DNA from: Aselliscus stoliczkanus
Lineage: Eukaryota > Chordata > Mammalia > Chiroptera > Hipposideridae
Direction: 5' to 3'
Assembly: GCA_033961575.1 (NCBI GenBank)
Contig: CM066727.1
Location: 154,613,434 to 154,677,433, forward strand
Length of the DNA: 64,000 nt
Shown: one piece after another, positions 22,591 through 34,242 of the stretch
Numbering within the stretch: position 1 is the stretch's first letter
Layout: the number at the start of each line of letters is the position of its first letter
The notes under the pieces: generated by a model
The model's input: the letters and a program-made list of their open reading frames with translations, nothing else
Databases searched by the model: none
What the model was told of the DNA's origin: nothing
Made by a program: the position numbers and the translations under genes

Positions 22591-22699
22591 TTTTTTTATT
22601 TTTTGAGGGCAGTGTCACTGGCCCTCATATGTGGGACCCGAACCGGGGCCGCTGGCTTCCCAAGTCAACTCTTAACCACAGCGCCACTCGTTGGGCCCA
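22591..22699 (-). mobile_element. Short SINE
   Basis: Reverse-complemented GGGCC head at 22,699 and T-rich tail at 22,591. Target-site duplication AGCTGAACTCTT at 22,579-22,590 and 22,700-22,711, perfect. Confidence 0.93.
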
Positions 22700-24169
22700 A
22701 GCTGAACTCTTAAAGAATTGTGAGAAACTCTGCAGGCAAGCAGGAAGGAGTGTTTCAAAGAGCATTCCTGAATTAATCATGAGTGGAGACCATGCAGAAC
22801 TATAGTAATTATAATACAAATACCGTGTGAAGGCCCTTTTCAGCTACCCACCCTGAGGTACTAATCCTTACACAAGCCGGGAAAGAAAGAAGCCACCAAG
22901 GGCTGGGCTACGAGTGAAGGGCTAATGATTTCTCTTATTCAGGAATCCAGTTCAATGCTATGGGACTGTCAAACAACAAGATTAATTTTTCAAAACACAC
23001 ACGAGAATGAGGGTGTCCAAATAAACGTTCTCCTTTACAGTGAGGTGAATCCTTCTTCCAACAGAGAATCTGTCTGTCAACTTCTCTTCTGGAATGGCCC
23101 TCAAAACCAGTTTACAATCATTCTAATTTTTTGACAGTCATGATGAAAATCAGTTTATAATCACTGTAGTTTTTTTCAATCTCAATTAATTTGGACTCTA
23201 AAGAACGTCAACCAGCTTTTTTTCTACTTGGCTGCAAGTAGCCATAAAATGAAACTCCAGCCTCGGAAAATTAAAATTTACCATTATGAAGGTTTTCGAA
23301 GGACTATACCACAGGCTCTGACAGCAATTCCTAAACATGAGGAGAGCCCACCAAAAATACACTTATGCAAGTTTTAGGGGGTAGATCGCGTAGGTAACGC
23401 CCTGTTTGGGTTATTTAAAAATCCACACACCTGCTTTCCCTAATGCTGCTAGCATCAGGTATAACAACTGCTTAGACAGAATTTTCTGATCAAGGTACAT
23501 CCTATGAATTCATGACCATGCTACAGAGCTGGGGGATGTGGCCCACCTTCCCCTCATAGGTAAAGAGGGAGGGATTTGCCAGTTTTCTGGTGGCTTAATT
23601 CTAGTTGTCAGCTTCCCTACTCAGCATCTTAGCCTTTTCTTCTGCAACCTCCTCACCTCTTCCTCACTGTTAAAGAGGACTCATTTCAGCTCCTGGGACT
23701 TGGCCCTCTCTTCTCCCCACACCTTGAAGGTGGGCCCAGGACCAGGCTTTAAGGACCGCCAAGATGTGATGAAACAGGAGAAAGGGAGGATGTGACTGTG
23801 TTTGTTGTGTTTGTGCTCACAGAAGTGTTCAAACAAGAAAAGGGAGGATCCCTTCCTGTAAGTATTATTTCATCTTAAATACCTTTCCAGTTGTCATCAC
23901 TGGACTGTTCTCAGACACTGAAAGGCTAGCGCTCCTTCCGACATGCCACAGAAGCACGGAATTCATGTCCTTCTTTCCTTCACACTTAAGACTGGACTGC
24001 ACAACCTAAATCACAAGCTAAAGCTACCAGCTCCCCAATTCAATCTCATATTTATAGAGCTCTGCTGCTTCGTTTTCACAACAAAGCAGAGAGCTTCCTC
24101 TTTTCTTAGAAGGCAGCTTCTGTACAGAGCACCATCGTGCTTTCATGCACATACTGTTTTGTTGATATT

Positions 24170-24290
24170 TTTAAGTGATTTCCCTCCCAGGCTCAGAGCT
24201 CCTTGAAAGCCAATACAGTATCCTGCTCACCTCTGTATTCCCAGCACAGGAGCCCCCAAATAAATGTCTGGATCAAATATGTGAATGACA
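24170..24290 (+). mobile_element. L2 3'-end fragment
   Basis: CAGAGCTCCTTGAAAGCC, then CTGTATTCCCAGCACAGGAG, then CAAATAAATGTCTGG. Confidence 0.65.
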
Positions 24291-24459
24291 AGATTTCAAA
24301 GAGATTTCAGAAAGAGCATCAACCAGACTATTTGGAATGGTGGCATACAACTGTTTTGTGGCCTTTCCTTAGAATAAAATTTCAAGTTAATATAGCTTGT
24401 GCAATAACAGTAAAGATATTTAAATCATTCAATGATAACAGATACCATAATTACATGGC

Positions 24460-24545
24460 AGCTTAGGATAATGGCACTTATTACATGAGCAACTTTAGAC
24501 GAAACACTTAACCCTTGTGAGACTAAGTTTCCCCGTCAAACCAAA
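24460..24545 (+). mobile_element. MIR fragment
   Basis: GAGCAACTTTAGACGAAACACTTAACCC-type sequence followed by GAGACTAAGTTTCCCC. Confidence 0.5.
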
Positions 24546-24904
24546 AAACAAAAAAACAAAAAAAAAAGGAAAAGGTGAGAGAGGTGGTAATATCTATTCT
24601 ATTCTACCCAATCACAGTCTTAGTCAAGTCAAATGACATAATGTATAAGATCATTACACAAATATAATGTATTATCAGACAGATTTAAACAATTCTCATT
24701 AGTGCTACTTTATGTACATACACTTCACTAAACCATGAATAAAGTTCAGACAAAAGAGCCTACTGTCCAACATATAATAAATATAAGAATACATGTGAAT
24801 CATGAAAAATTTTCAACCATGGGAATACTGGGAAGAAACCTCCTGCCTATTCAATTCATCTACAGAAAAGCTCGTGATTACGTATAACGTCAATTTTAAA
24901 TGCT

Positions 24905-25204
24905 TCTCCCGGGAGTTTCAGGCTCTTCCTTTTGCTGCAGAAGCAGGAGGCTTTCACCACCAAGTCCACGGTGACCTGCCTGAAGCGCCAGCCTGGGCTC
25001 TGCACCGCGCTCTGCGGCAAACAGCCCAAGGAGGCCCAGGCCTGCATTTCAGCACAGGGTCAGTCGGCTGATGTCTGACCAGAGCCTGCAGCTGAAAATA
25101 CAGGCGAGCACAAAGCAGATTCTTTAACAGTGTGCAGCTCAGACTACCACTATAATTATGACCAACTATGGCCTGGACCTTAAAAAAAAAAAAAAAAAAA
25201 AAAG
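24905..25204 (+). other. GC-rich insert-like segment ending in poly(A), unidentified
   Basis: A GC-rich block (24,905-25,075) in AT-rich intron keeps one frame open (QKQEAFTTKSTVTCLKRQPG, then LCTALCGKQPKEAQACISAQ) until a TGA at about 25,075. A further ~100 bases lead to a 22-base A run at 25,182-25,203. This could be a processed-pseudogene remnant. I recognise neither parent gene nor a target-site duplication. Confidence 0.25.
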
Positions 25205-27444
25205 AATAAAATCAAAGAATGAGTGCACCAAAGCCAGCAACCCATGATAAACACATAGTTAAAAGAGCCTTTTTTTTTTTTTTAAAGAAGAAAAAAGTAC
25301 TTTGGTCAGAGCAGTAACTACAGAGAAAATGTAAAACAAACAAAGATGGTTCCAAACAGGCTACAGACAGCCCGAAAAACACCCTGCTATAGATTTGGGG
25401 GCTGTTGGGCTGTTTCAACTTCACTTGAATTCCTAAAAATATCTATCTACTTCTCCAGCAATGATTCTCTGTACTCTGAGCTAGAGAGAAAAACAGATGG
25501 CCAAGATGCTGACACTGCAGGCCCAAGGGTTTCCAACTGTATGTTTTTCCAGTTATCCACTGCTAAAAGAGATGAACTATAGGATACTGTAGGATAAATC
25601 TGCAAGAAACCAATTCAAACTAAGTCATATGCCAACCAAGACAATTCTGCACTGGAAAGCAAATGCACTTGTCCTTAAAAATGCTTCAGCCTTGGCATTC
25701 AGTGTGTATAAGCTTCACACTTTTCTGAAGGAGAGGTGAGCTAATCAGTGTGAGTCCTAGAAATAGTTCCTCAGACTCATCTCTAGAAACACCCAGAGAA
25801 GTAAACAATAATCAGCTGGAAGCAGAAATACCAAGAATAAGGAGCTTCCAGGATTTCCCTCTCTGTGTAAAAGCAATCAGCTCCTATTTTTAATCTCTTT
25901 CTGACGCAAACAGCCAGCCAAACCTCTCTCTTTCTGGCTAATCAAAGATAGCTGATTTGTTACTGTAAAGTAACTGTTTCACAAGTCGATCAGAATGGAA
26001 GTCATTACAGATTTAAGGACAATGCTTTTAGTCCAAGGAGAAGAATGAAGTGTGTTGCCAGGCAGAACAGGATGGTAATGCCCTAAACACTTCACAGAAA
26101 CAAACTCATCCACTACCACTGATTTTGGGGACTAGCCAAAGAATAACTTCCCAACTGATTAATTGAAAAATAACGCCTGTAATGAAGTGCAAACGAAAAG
26201 AGCACTTCCCTATACATTGGGAAAACCTGACAGGGTTATTCACAATAATTACTTCCTTCCATGCCCAACTGGATTTATAACACAAAATCTACTTCTGGTT
26301 TTTCATTATAAAGGATGGGGGGCTGGGGGAAGTAATGTCTCGATCAGTAAACAAAAAGTCAGGACTCTCCAGGGAACTCGTCACCTTCTTCTTTTCCAAT
26401 TCTTTTTTAACCCACTTGCAAAATGCTAGTGAAGAGGGCTTTGGCAAGGAACTCGGTAAGAATATGCAACTCTGGGGACACAGTCCTGACATCAAGCTTG
26501 GACAAAATACTGCTTTTGTCTCGGAGGCAGCCTGGGATACACACAGGAACTTTATGGAGAACTGATCACAACGGCACAAGGAGCCTGATCACATGCCCAC
26601 GCCACCGCAATGTTTCTCTCATTGTTATCCAGGGGACTTTTCTAAGAACAGTGGCTTGATGTGTTCCATTCTTTTCATTTTCAAAATAAATCCAGCCCTC
26701 CTTGTACCGATCCATGGTCAAAAGAAAGAGGGTGCCCGGCCAGGATTTGCATGGAACCTCCTCTCCTTCCTCCTTCAGACTCCAAAAAGGTGATCAGCTG
26801 CGGAAAATGCAGCAGGAATACACGCACCCAGGGAAAAAACAACAACAAAAAAACAAAAAAAAACAACCCTTATGACCAAGGTGGTCTACAAGCAGCCCCG
26901 TGAGTGTCTCTGTGGGTGAACTAGGACCCTCCGTGGCCCCCCCAGCTTCTATCTGACTCCTGTCACTGGGGAGGCATCGCTCATTGTTAAAGAAGGAAGA
27001 AGAAATGCTGCGGATTTCCCATGTGACTTTCTCCCCTTTTTTTTGGAAGGGGGGTAAGGGGGACGGGAATGGGGCCCTCCCCTCGAAACGGGCAGAGGGC
27101 CGGAGAAAGCTGTCAGCCGCCCAGCCCGCAGCCTCGCCCCCGCCCCCACCGTGCCCGGCGCCCGGCAGCAGCGCAGCTTTGTCTCGGGGTTTGGGGGGCA
27201 GGGAGCGCGGCGGCAGCCGGGCCTGGGGAGCCCCTGCTTGCCCCCCCCCAGAGAACACAAGGAGCCCACCCAGGACACCCACTTCGCCGGGTGGGCGCGG
27301 AGGGACCCCCTCAGCCCGGGCCAGGTTCCGGCGCCCTGCTCCCCTCCGGCGCGCACGGCCGCCAGGGCGCGCGGCAGGGACCGGGGCGCCTCCCGCCGCC
27401 TCCCGCAGCGGCCCCGGGGCCTCGCTCCCCCGCGCGGCGCCTAC

Positions 27445-27544
27445 CCTCCGAGAGCTCCAGCTCCAGCTCCGCCAGCTGCGCCCGCACGTCGGGCGGCAAC
27501 GCCGGCACCGCGGCCGCTGCGGGCTCCAGGCCTCGCTCCGCCAT
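27445..27544 (-). CDS. DIP2B: DIP2B coding exon 1 (N-terminus of disco-interacting protein 2 homolog B)
   Basis: DIP2B is a large protein with an N-terminal DMAP1-binding domain followed by two AMP-binding/adenylate-forming-like domains; it is linked to axon growth and transcription- or lipid-related roles. Only its first 33 codons plus one base are here. The ATG is at 27,544-27,542 on the minus strand in a fair initiation context (a G follows the ATG). The peptide starts MAERGLEP, then an alanine-rich stretch, then LPPDVRAQLAELELELSE, the opening of the DMAP1-binding domain. The exon ends GAGG before a GTAGGC donor, splitting the glycine codon expected next. The alanine-rich linker may be slightly lengthened or variable. 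Identity rests on my recognition of the N-terminus, the CpG island and the LARP4 neighbour. I am confident in the gene and start, less so about the transcription start. Confidence 0.93.
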
Positions 27545-27690
27545 CCAGGCTCCGCCAGCCACACTCCGGAAGACAAGAGAGGGGGCCGAAGGAGGGACGG
27601 CCTGACGCGGGTCCACACCCGGGCTACAGGATCCGGCTCCGGCCGCCGAGCGCCGCCAGCGCCGATGCTGCCGCAGCCGCCATGAGCGAG
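27545..27690 (-). promoter_or_regulatory. DIP2B: DIP2B 5' UTR region with interrupted CGG units
   Basis: Read on the minus strand, 27,685-27,640 contains several CGG and GGC units broken by CTG, CAG, CAT and GCT triplets, leaving no pure run longer than two CGG. In human, the DIP2B 5' UTR carries the CGG repeat that expands at the folate-sensitive fragile site FRA12A. The position here matches that location, but the tract is short and interrupted. The exact 5' UTR limits are inferred because no transcript evidence is available. Confidence 0.6.
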
Positions 27691-27692
27691 GG

Positions 27693-27719
27693 TCACGTGA
27701 GCGCCCGGCCCCGCCTCCG
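27693..27719. promoter_or_regulatory. Palindromic E-box (TCACGTGA) and adjacent GC box
   Basis: TCACGTGA at 27,693-27,700 is a perfect 8-base palindrome containing the CACGTG core bound by USF/MYC-type bHLH-ZIP factors. A GC box (CCCCGCCTCC, SP/KLF type) follows at 27,710-27,719. Both lie about 150-175 bp upstream of the DIP2B ATG in the CpG island. Binding is inferred from the motifs only. Confidence 0.5.
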
Positions 27720-28696
27720 GGGGGGGGGCCGAGGACGCACCGCCTCCTTGGCCGAGTCCAACTAAGGGCTCGCGGGTTTATGGCGCCCTCTACTGGGAAG
27801 CGGCTGACACGACGAGCCCCAGCCCGCTACCCCGAATTCTGCACAAGACCCGCACAAGGTGTTGATGATGTGGACACGCAGCGTTTAACCTTTCACAAAC
27901 TCACGTGCAAAGGGCTTGCAGGGGCGCCAGGCCATACTTTTTTCCATCTCTCTTCTCTTAGTTGTGTATGCCTTTGTCTTTTCCCTAACTCCATTTTGCC
28001 CTAATTGACACGTACCCATTTGGAAGGACCTGAACACAGGCCACTTCTTTTATTGGGAATTCCTGGTTCCATTTGCCAGGAGTTCTTTGTTTCTATATCA
28101 AGGGCCAGCACCTAAGACAATGGAGGGAGAATCCGGTGCCTCCTGACTAGACTTCTAACGACTTGCAAGATGGGAATTTAGTCTTGTTTATCTTTTTATC
28201 CTCCTCAGTGTATAACTTAATAGATATGACAAAAGTATTAATATTTTAATTCATTATAAGAAGGATCCAAACATTTGTGTACTTTTACCAGGAACTACGG
28301 GGCAGATGCTTTAAATAGTCATTTATATTTTTTCTATAACAGTATTGAATCTTTTTTTAATGCCCAAGTTCCCCTTCAGAATTTGAGGGATTCCAGTGTT
28401 TTTACTTCCCTTCCATGGTGATCCACAAGTGGTTCTTTAATAGAACAGGCCCCAACATCTATCCATTAGGAGTTTCTAGACAGTATTTTGTATCATTCAT
28501 GGGATGGAAGGAAAAAAATTTTTTTAGTTGAGAAAAGAATTTCAGCTTGAAAAAGAAGAATGTGACATCATGGCTGAGGATAAACTTTGAAATTTCCTTG
28601 TAACTGCAACAGTGTAAGGAGAACTGGTATGATATATGGATGTGTAGCCTCTAGTTTACATGAGGACTGTTGCAGTTTTCCTAAAAGGCTGCAAAT

Positions 28697-28783
28697 CGGG
28701 CTGGCCAAGTGGCGTGGTGGTTGGAAGCTGGCTTGGGAGGCCAGGGGCCCTGGTTCGGGTCCCACATGAGGGCCAGTGACACT

Positions 28784-28810
<27 letters not shown>
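28697..28810 (+). mobile_element. Short SINE
   Basis: GGGCTGGCCAAGTGGCGTGG head, GGTTCGGGTCCC, end GACACTGCCCTC and A-tail. Target-site duplication AAAAGGCTGCAAAT at 28,683-28,696 and 28,811-28,824, perfect. Confidence 0.93.
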
Positions 28811-28814
<4 letters not shown>

Positions 28815-28839
28815 GGCTGCAAATTCATTGACATACCTC

Positions 28840-29335
28840 CCACCAAAAACCGAGGTCCATGTCCCCTTCCTTGAATCTGGATGGGCTTCTGACTGCTCTG
28901 ACAGTCAGAATATGTCACAAGTGATACTATGTGACTTCTAAGGCTAGGTTGTAGAAGGCTTCCCCTTATTCTCTTGGAACCCTCCCTCTCCAGCAAACCC
29001 CTCTGGATCCTCCCTCCCAGGACACTCTCTGAGAACCCAGCATCCATGCAGGGAGCTGTCACATGGAAGGGCACTTGAGGTGCTTTGCCTGACGGTCTCA
29101 GCTAAGCCCAGTCTCCTAGTCATCCAAGCCCAAGGTGGTAAAGAAGCCTCCAGATGATTCCAGCCCCGGGACATTTGAGTCTTCCTAGCTGAAGTCCCAA
29201 ATAATGTGGAGAAAAGACAGCCTATGCCTATTGTGCCCTGTCCAAATGCCTACGAGCATAATGGTCATCCTTTTATGCCACTAACTCTGGGATGGTTTGT
29301 TATACAACAACAGACTACCATAAGAAGGGCCCTAG
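28840..29335 (+). mobile_element. MaLR-like (MLT1-type) LTR fragment
   Basis: TCACAAGTGATACTATGTGA, GCTGAAGTCCCAAATAATGT, TTGTGCCCTGTCCAAATG and GGATGGTTTGTTATACAACA appear in the order of an old MLT1-like LTR. No internal retroviral frame is present. Confidence 0.5.
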
Positions 29336-30353
29336 CAGGTGTTCTTGTTTATCCTCCCAACAGCCCTTCACCCCTTTTTCCTTGTTAGCAGGCCACACCA
29401 ACCCCTATTAAGGCTGGATATGCCAATACTCACTTTCCCACCCTCCTTGGCAGGTGTGTGATCCACGGAAGGAACTATTAGAAGGGGAGCATCTGGGGAG
29501 GATTTTCCTCCCTGATAAGGGATGCAAAGGGAGAAACTGCTCCTTTGTTTCCTTCCTGTCTTTAGATGACGTCCTGTTCAATGCACCAGCAGTCACCTTG
29601 CAACCACAGAGGAAAGCTAAGAGAAGTATAAGGACTTCACCTAGAACTTGACAGACTTGGTCTGCTAAAATAACATCATAGAACCAACTATACTGAGCTG
29701 CTTCTTATGTGAGAAAATAGGTTTAAACCTTTTTTAGTTGAATATTCTGTTATATACAACCTAAAGCTTCTCATCTGATACTGAATTTGTTACCTCAAAT
29801 GAGCTATTACAGGTGAAATGGCTGAGTGCAGTTGCAAATTGTCTAGTAAACTTATGACACAGATCATGTGTAGACGGGTTGTTTTGCTACGGGAAGTTCT
29901 TAGAAAAATTCAGGATTTGGGGATTGAGTTGACTATTTGATATGGCTTTCGGTAAATTCGTAAGAGACAAACAGTCTGAAGATGCCCCAACTGAGGACAA
30001 GTGGGAGAAATTTGGCTTTGCTTAAAAGCTTTTCAGGCTGTAATGCAGGTTAACAGGAATGACAGAGTGGAGGTTTGTTGGGTTGGGAAAACCAACTTCT
30101 TCTATATCCAAGTTAAAGCTAGGATAAACAGAAGCAAAAACGTAAGAGATTTAACAGGTGATAAAATTGAAAAGATTGGGGCTCTAGATCTCTGAGAGAC
30201 CTCAGGACCGTTCATTAAACAGTCTTTGTCATATGAAGGGGGTAAATTGAGTGAAAAATGCAAGTGCAAGCCTGGCAGAAAAAAAAAATAGATTTAAGGT
30301 GGTATTCTCCTCCTGAGGTCGTTAATTTCAAACGGTCTTAAGGAACAAATTTT

Positions 30354-30473
30354 TTTCTTTTTCTTTCTTTTTTTTTTTAGAGGGCAGTGTCACTGTCCCT
30401 CATATGTGGGATCCCAACTGGGGCTGCTGGCGTCCCAAGCCAGCTCTTAACCACCGCGCCACTCGGCCAGCCC
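30354..30473 (-). mobile_element. Short SINE
   Basis: T-rich tail, reverse-complemented GGGACAGTGACACTGCCC region and GCTGGCCGAGTGGCGC head. Target-site duplication AGGAACAAAT at 30,341-30,350 and 30,474-30,483. Confidence 0.92.
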
Positions 30474-30557
30474 AGGAACAAATCTTTAAAGGAGAAGTAT
30501 TCACTGAGTAGAGGGACAAGAGCTGTGAGGTAGAAATTCTCAAGCTTTCCGACTGAT

Positions 30558-30750
30558 CAGTGCTGTCCAACAGGAGTACAGTGTGAGTCACATAAGTAAC
30601 GTTAAATTTTCCAGTAGCAACCTTAAAAAGTAAAAAAACAAAATAAACAAACAAACAAAAAAAACCCCAGCACATCTCAATTCAGACTAGTTACATTTCA
30701 ATTGTCCAATAACTACATGTGGTTAGTGGCTACCATACTAGGCAGCACAG
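30558..30750. mobile_element. hAT-Charlie-type miniature element
   Basis: Termini CAGTGCTGTCC and (reverse complement) CTGTGCTGCC bound sequence with GTGTGAGTCACATAAGTAAC and CTACATGTGGTTAGTGGC, typical of a mammalian hAT fossil. No clear 8-bp target duplication remains. Confidence 0.65.
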
Positions 30751-31109
30751 GTCTAGCTAGACACAATTTTTACCTGCTTTGTTAGCACAGGATTAAGTAG
30801 TCCAGAAGCCCACCAAGTTTTTACAGCAAGTGTATTGCCAAAGACACGCCAAGCTTGGCTTGAATTGTCTCTACGTTTTCAACACTTAAAGCAATCCCTA
30901 AACTCCCAACTTCCACCTACAGGAAAAACAGCTGCCAAAGCTCTACAACCCCCAAGAAGGACATACACCTAATGTGCTAATGAAGGACAATGGATAACTA
31001 AGACACTCCCCGAAATCAGGACTAAAGGCTGCCAGACCAGCAAACTAGCACATTTACTCCATTTGCCAGGGTAAGGCATAGTTCTGTCGGACAGTACGAT
31101 ACACTCTTT

Positions 31110-31460
31110 GCAAAAATGGCTGCAATAACACCCACGTCCCTCCTCCCCCACTACTGTATTCACTTAGTTAGACCCCTCCTATACATTGGGTTTGATCATA
31201 TGACTTGCCTTGGCCAATGAGATAATAGCAAACATGACACAGAGACTTGGAAAGTGCTTGGGCATTAAGACCTGCATTTGGAAACTCTGAGACCACTATA
31301 TTGTGAGTAAGCATGAGCTAGACTATTAGATGAGGAGAGATATGGCCCAGCTACCCTCATCGCTCCAGGCAAAACCCAAACAACCATAAAGCATGTAACT
31401 GAGGCTATCCGAGTAGAGTGCCCAGTGATCAAAGATCCATGAATGAAAGCCTAGCCCAAA
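31110..31460 (+). mobile_element. MaLR-like LTR fragment
   Basis: TTGATCATATGACTTGCCTT, GGCCAATGAGATAATAGC and GGAAAGTGCTTGGGCATTA match the 5' part of an MLT1-like LTR. Confidence 0.5.
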
Positions 31461-31636
31461 TGGTCGATATACATGAGCCATTTTAGGGTGCTAAGTCTTG
31501 TAGCAAGACTTGAAAAAAAGCAAAAGCTGATAAAAACAGAGTACAATATCTGCTCAGGAACAGTGTCTATGCATACTTCCTTTTCAGAATCAGAACCTTA
31601 TTGTACTTACACTTCCTCATCCAGCATTGTGTTTTG

Positions 31637-31796
31637 CAGTAGTTTTCCTACATTCGCATACAGCAGAATCACATGGAAAGGTTATTAAAGCACAAATTGC
31701 TGGATCCAACTCAGAATCTCTGATTTCGTAGGTTTCAGATGTGGCCCAATAATTTACAGTTCTAAGAAGTTCCATCGCTACGCCGACACTACCTTC
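31637..31796 (+). mobile_element. hAT-type fossil fragment
   Basis: CAGTAGTTTTCCTAC start, CAGCAGAATCACATGGAAAG, then GATTTCGTAGG-type sequence, the familiar order of a mammalian hAT miniature element. The right end is lost at the L1 insertion. Confidence 0.55.
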
Positions 31797-31810
31797 AAGA
31801 AATATTGGTC

Positions 31811-31990
31811 AGAGGGAGAGGGGTGGTAGACCAGGGTAAAGGGGATCAAATAAATGGTGATGGAAAGAGGGCTGACTCTGGGTGGTGAACACACAATATG
31901 ATATATAGATGATGTATTACGGAATTGTACACCTGAAACTTATGTAACTTTACTAACCATTGTCACCCAAATAAACTTTAATTTTAAAAA
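31811..31990 (+). mobile_element. Very short 5'-truncated L1 insertion
   Basis: 180 bp of L1 3' UTR (GGTGGTGAACACACAATATG, GAATTGTACACCTGAAAC) with an A-rich end. Perfect 14-base target-site duplication AAGAAATATTGGTC at 31,797-31,810 and 31,991-32,004. Confidence 0.9.
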
Positions 31991-33829
31991 AAGAAATATT
32001 GGTCTATTGGATGTGTTGGAGACATTTAATTTGTTTTGTGACTCCAGGTTGCTAGTTTGTGAGGAACCATCTCCAGACCAGGAGGGGATCGCATAATCCC
32101 AGAGGCCTTGGACTTGGACCTGGAGGAGGTAGCTGCATGGTATTGGGCTGGTCTCCCTTTGAGGGAGGCAATGAGATTTCATGCAAGTGAATAATACACA
32201 ATTTTTAATTGTGTATAATGGAATAAAAGTTTGCCAGAACTGAGTGGGCTGTGGCAGAGACTGTGGGCAGAAGCTGTAAGCTGTCTACCCAAAGTTCATT
32301 TCCTCTCCTTTCTATTTTGTCTCGAGAGCCCACCTACCACCATAGAGGCTGAAAATGCCAGATAGTCAGCCCCCTTTGAGGCTAAGGCATTCGCCTATCA
32401 CGCCAACCTGGCTAAGAGACCTAAAGGGAAGTAAATCTTCTTGGGGAGGGAAAGGGCAGGACTCTGGAAAAGATGTTCCTCCCTAATAAGGGAGACATAT
32501 GAAGGGGATCCTGAGAACTTGGCTAGGTTCTTGGGTAATTATACTTTCAGAAGATAGTGGCAGTGCAAGGCTAGCAAACGAAAGCTTGGAGCAGAGGGAA
32601 AGCCACGGAATCCTGAAGGTGGTGGCAGAAAGCGGCAGCCTGGAACCATCTTCCTCCTGGGAATACCCAAAGATGCCTGAGTTGGGTGAAGAATAGGGGA
32701 AGAATCTTGTCAGGGGGTCTCTCGCCTATGGACGCAAGCAACACAATTTTTGCATTTATGTTAATAGGCTCTCACTCATACCCCTAAACTGAATACTGGG
32801 GAAATTTAGGTTACATAAAGCCTACCTACAATTGAAACTATTTAAGAAAGTCCCGTATAAACTGGAAGACATTCCACAAATGAAAAGGTTTTTGAGAGAT
32901 GGTTTCTCGTGATTAATGTGGAGATTTTTATGTTCTTATGTCCACCTGAAACCATGGGGGAAAACAGGAGTATACAATAGGCTCTCTTCAATTGAGGAAG
33001 GTTGGAAAACTATTAGGAAGAAGGCTGTCTCCTAAATGTGTTGTGACATGTTCGTGGGGGGAGGCTGAGGTGTGCTTTAAAAGGAAAGGTATCTTTTCTC
33101 ACTATGATCTTAAGCAAAGTCCTGGCAAGCAGTAACAAAATAAACTAGCTTTTCTGGAGAGTGGATTTCTGATTGTAATATGTTTTGGAAAATTGGATTA
33201 TAGGCTCACTTCTTGTGAATAAGCCACTCCCTAATAGTCTTATTTGCCTTCAGCCAGACTCTTGGAGCCCCAGTTTTGTACCATGTTTTAAACTGGTTAT
33301 TCAGAGTACTTGCCCTGATAATATCAGGGATATAGCCAATGTAGTCACCATACTTAGAGAAAGAGGATTGATTCAGGTCCTTTGCTCAAACCCATGATAT
33401 CATCTTCCCACTTTCTCATGCTCACAGCTTCACTGAAGCCTTCTCTTCAGGTGGCAGCAGGTTGTTGTAGCTCTTTGGTTGTTGTTGTTTTTGTTTGTTT
33501 TGTTTTTCTGCCATTGTTCACAGCTGGGAGTCCAACTACAGCCTCCAGTCTCAAGCAAAGAGCCTGGTGCTTGATTCTTCTCTCCTTCATGCAGAACAAT
33601 TTTAGTTCCTATTACCCTGCTGGATTCGAACTCAGCCTATTTGGCCTGTTCTTGGCCACCAAATCCCACAGGACAAAAGCTTTGATTCTATGTTTACTGC
33701 TTTAGCTTTTTCTGTATTTAAAACTCATAAATCATAAATGAATTACCAAGAAACTAAATAAATGAAAGTGGGGGCCTATAAATCAGAGATTTAAAAAGAA
33801 AGAAAAAATTTATGAGAATAAAGAAAATT

Positions 33830-34110
33830 TAAACACTAGATTTAGGAATTGTTATATTTTTACATATGGTAATGGCGTTATGATTATATATTTTTAATAA
33901 TTTTTAAAGGGAAAAATACTCAAATATTTATGGATTAAATGGTATGCCTGAGATTTGTTTCATAAAAACCCACTGGGGGCTGGATGGAAAGGTAGGGCTA
34001 TACATAAAATAATATTGGCTGAGATTATAACAGAAGTTGGGAGCTAGGAATATGCAGGTTGATTATACTGTTCTACTTATTTATATATTTAAAATTTTCC
34101 ATAGCAAACC
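33830..34110 (+). mobile_element. L1 3'-end-like fragment
   Basis: ATGGTAATGGCGTTATGATT and GATTATACTGTTCTACTTAT resemble an old L1 3' UTR; weak. Confidence 0.4.
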
Positions 34111-34242
34111 ATTTTTTTTAAGTATAGAGAAATATTTCTTATTTCTCCATAAGGTCATAGCTTTGTAATCTTACCTTTTTCTATTTTATCTAATATCAAT
34201 GTGTATGTAGGAGAAGAGCTACTTCAAAACGTGAACCGACAG

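Larger units (their letters stand above)
1..27444 (-). other. DIP2B: DIP2B intron 1 (5' part of the intron; the gene continues beyond position 1)
   Basis: Everything downstream of the exon 1 splice donor at 27,444-27,443 and still inside the window shows no further recognisable DIP2B exon. DIP2B is known for a very long first intron, so this is read as intron 1. The content is old L2 and MIR, truncated L1, several TA-flanked DNA transposons and nine SINEs, eight of which lie on the plus strand, antisense to DIP2B. Stretches not listed separately (about 1,960-2,700, 4,540-5,270, 7,000-7,980, 9,860-10,500, 10,650-11,900, 20,300-22,040, 22,720-24,170 and 25,200-26,900) hold no gene I can support. 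Many carry faint old-repeat character that I cannot assign. Confidence 0.75.
26940..27790 (-). promoter_or_regulatory. DIP2B: CpG island spanning the DIP2B promoter and exon 1
   Basis: The base composition changes sharply from AT-rich intron to very GC- and CpG-rich sequence across roughly 27,070-27,770, with shoulders on both sides. It contains the DIP2B ATG exon and donor. No TATA box is obvious upstream of the ATG, as expected for a broad CpG-island promoter. Long open frames on both strands here (up to about 300 codons) result from GC richness and are not genes. A divergent plus-strand noncoding transcript is possible but not shown. Confidence 0.9.

Noticed and set aside
27545..27616. In-frame N-terminal extension upstream of the DIP2B ATG
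   Set aside because: The upstream frame is open, but its first candidate codon (27,616-27,614) is GTG, not ATG. The ATG at 27,544 matches the known DIP2B N-terminus.
26794..27765. Long open frames (up to about 300 codons) on both strands of the CpG island
   Set aside because: GC-rich DNA has few stop codons. Only the 33-codon DIP2B start matches a known protein, and it ends at a splice donor.
28840..31460. Endogenous retrovirus with coding capacity
   Set aside because: Only LTR-like MaLR fragments are seen; no gag, protease or polymerase frame or paired LTRs.
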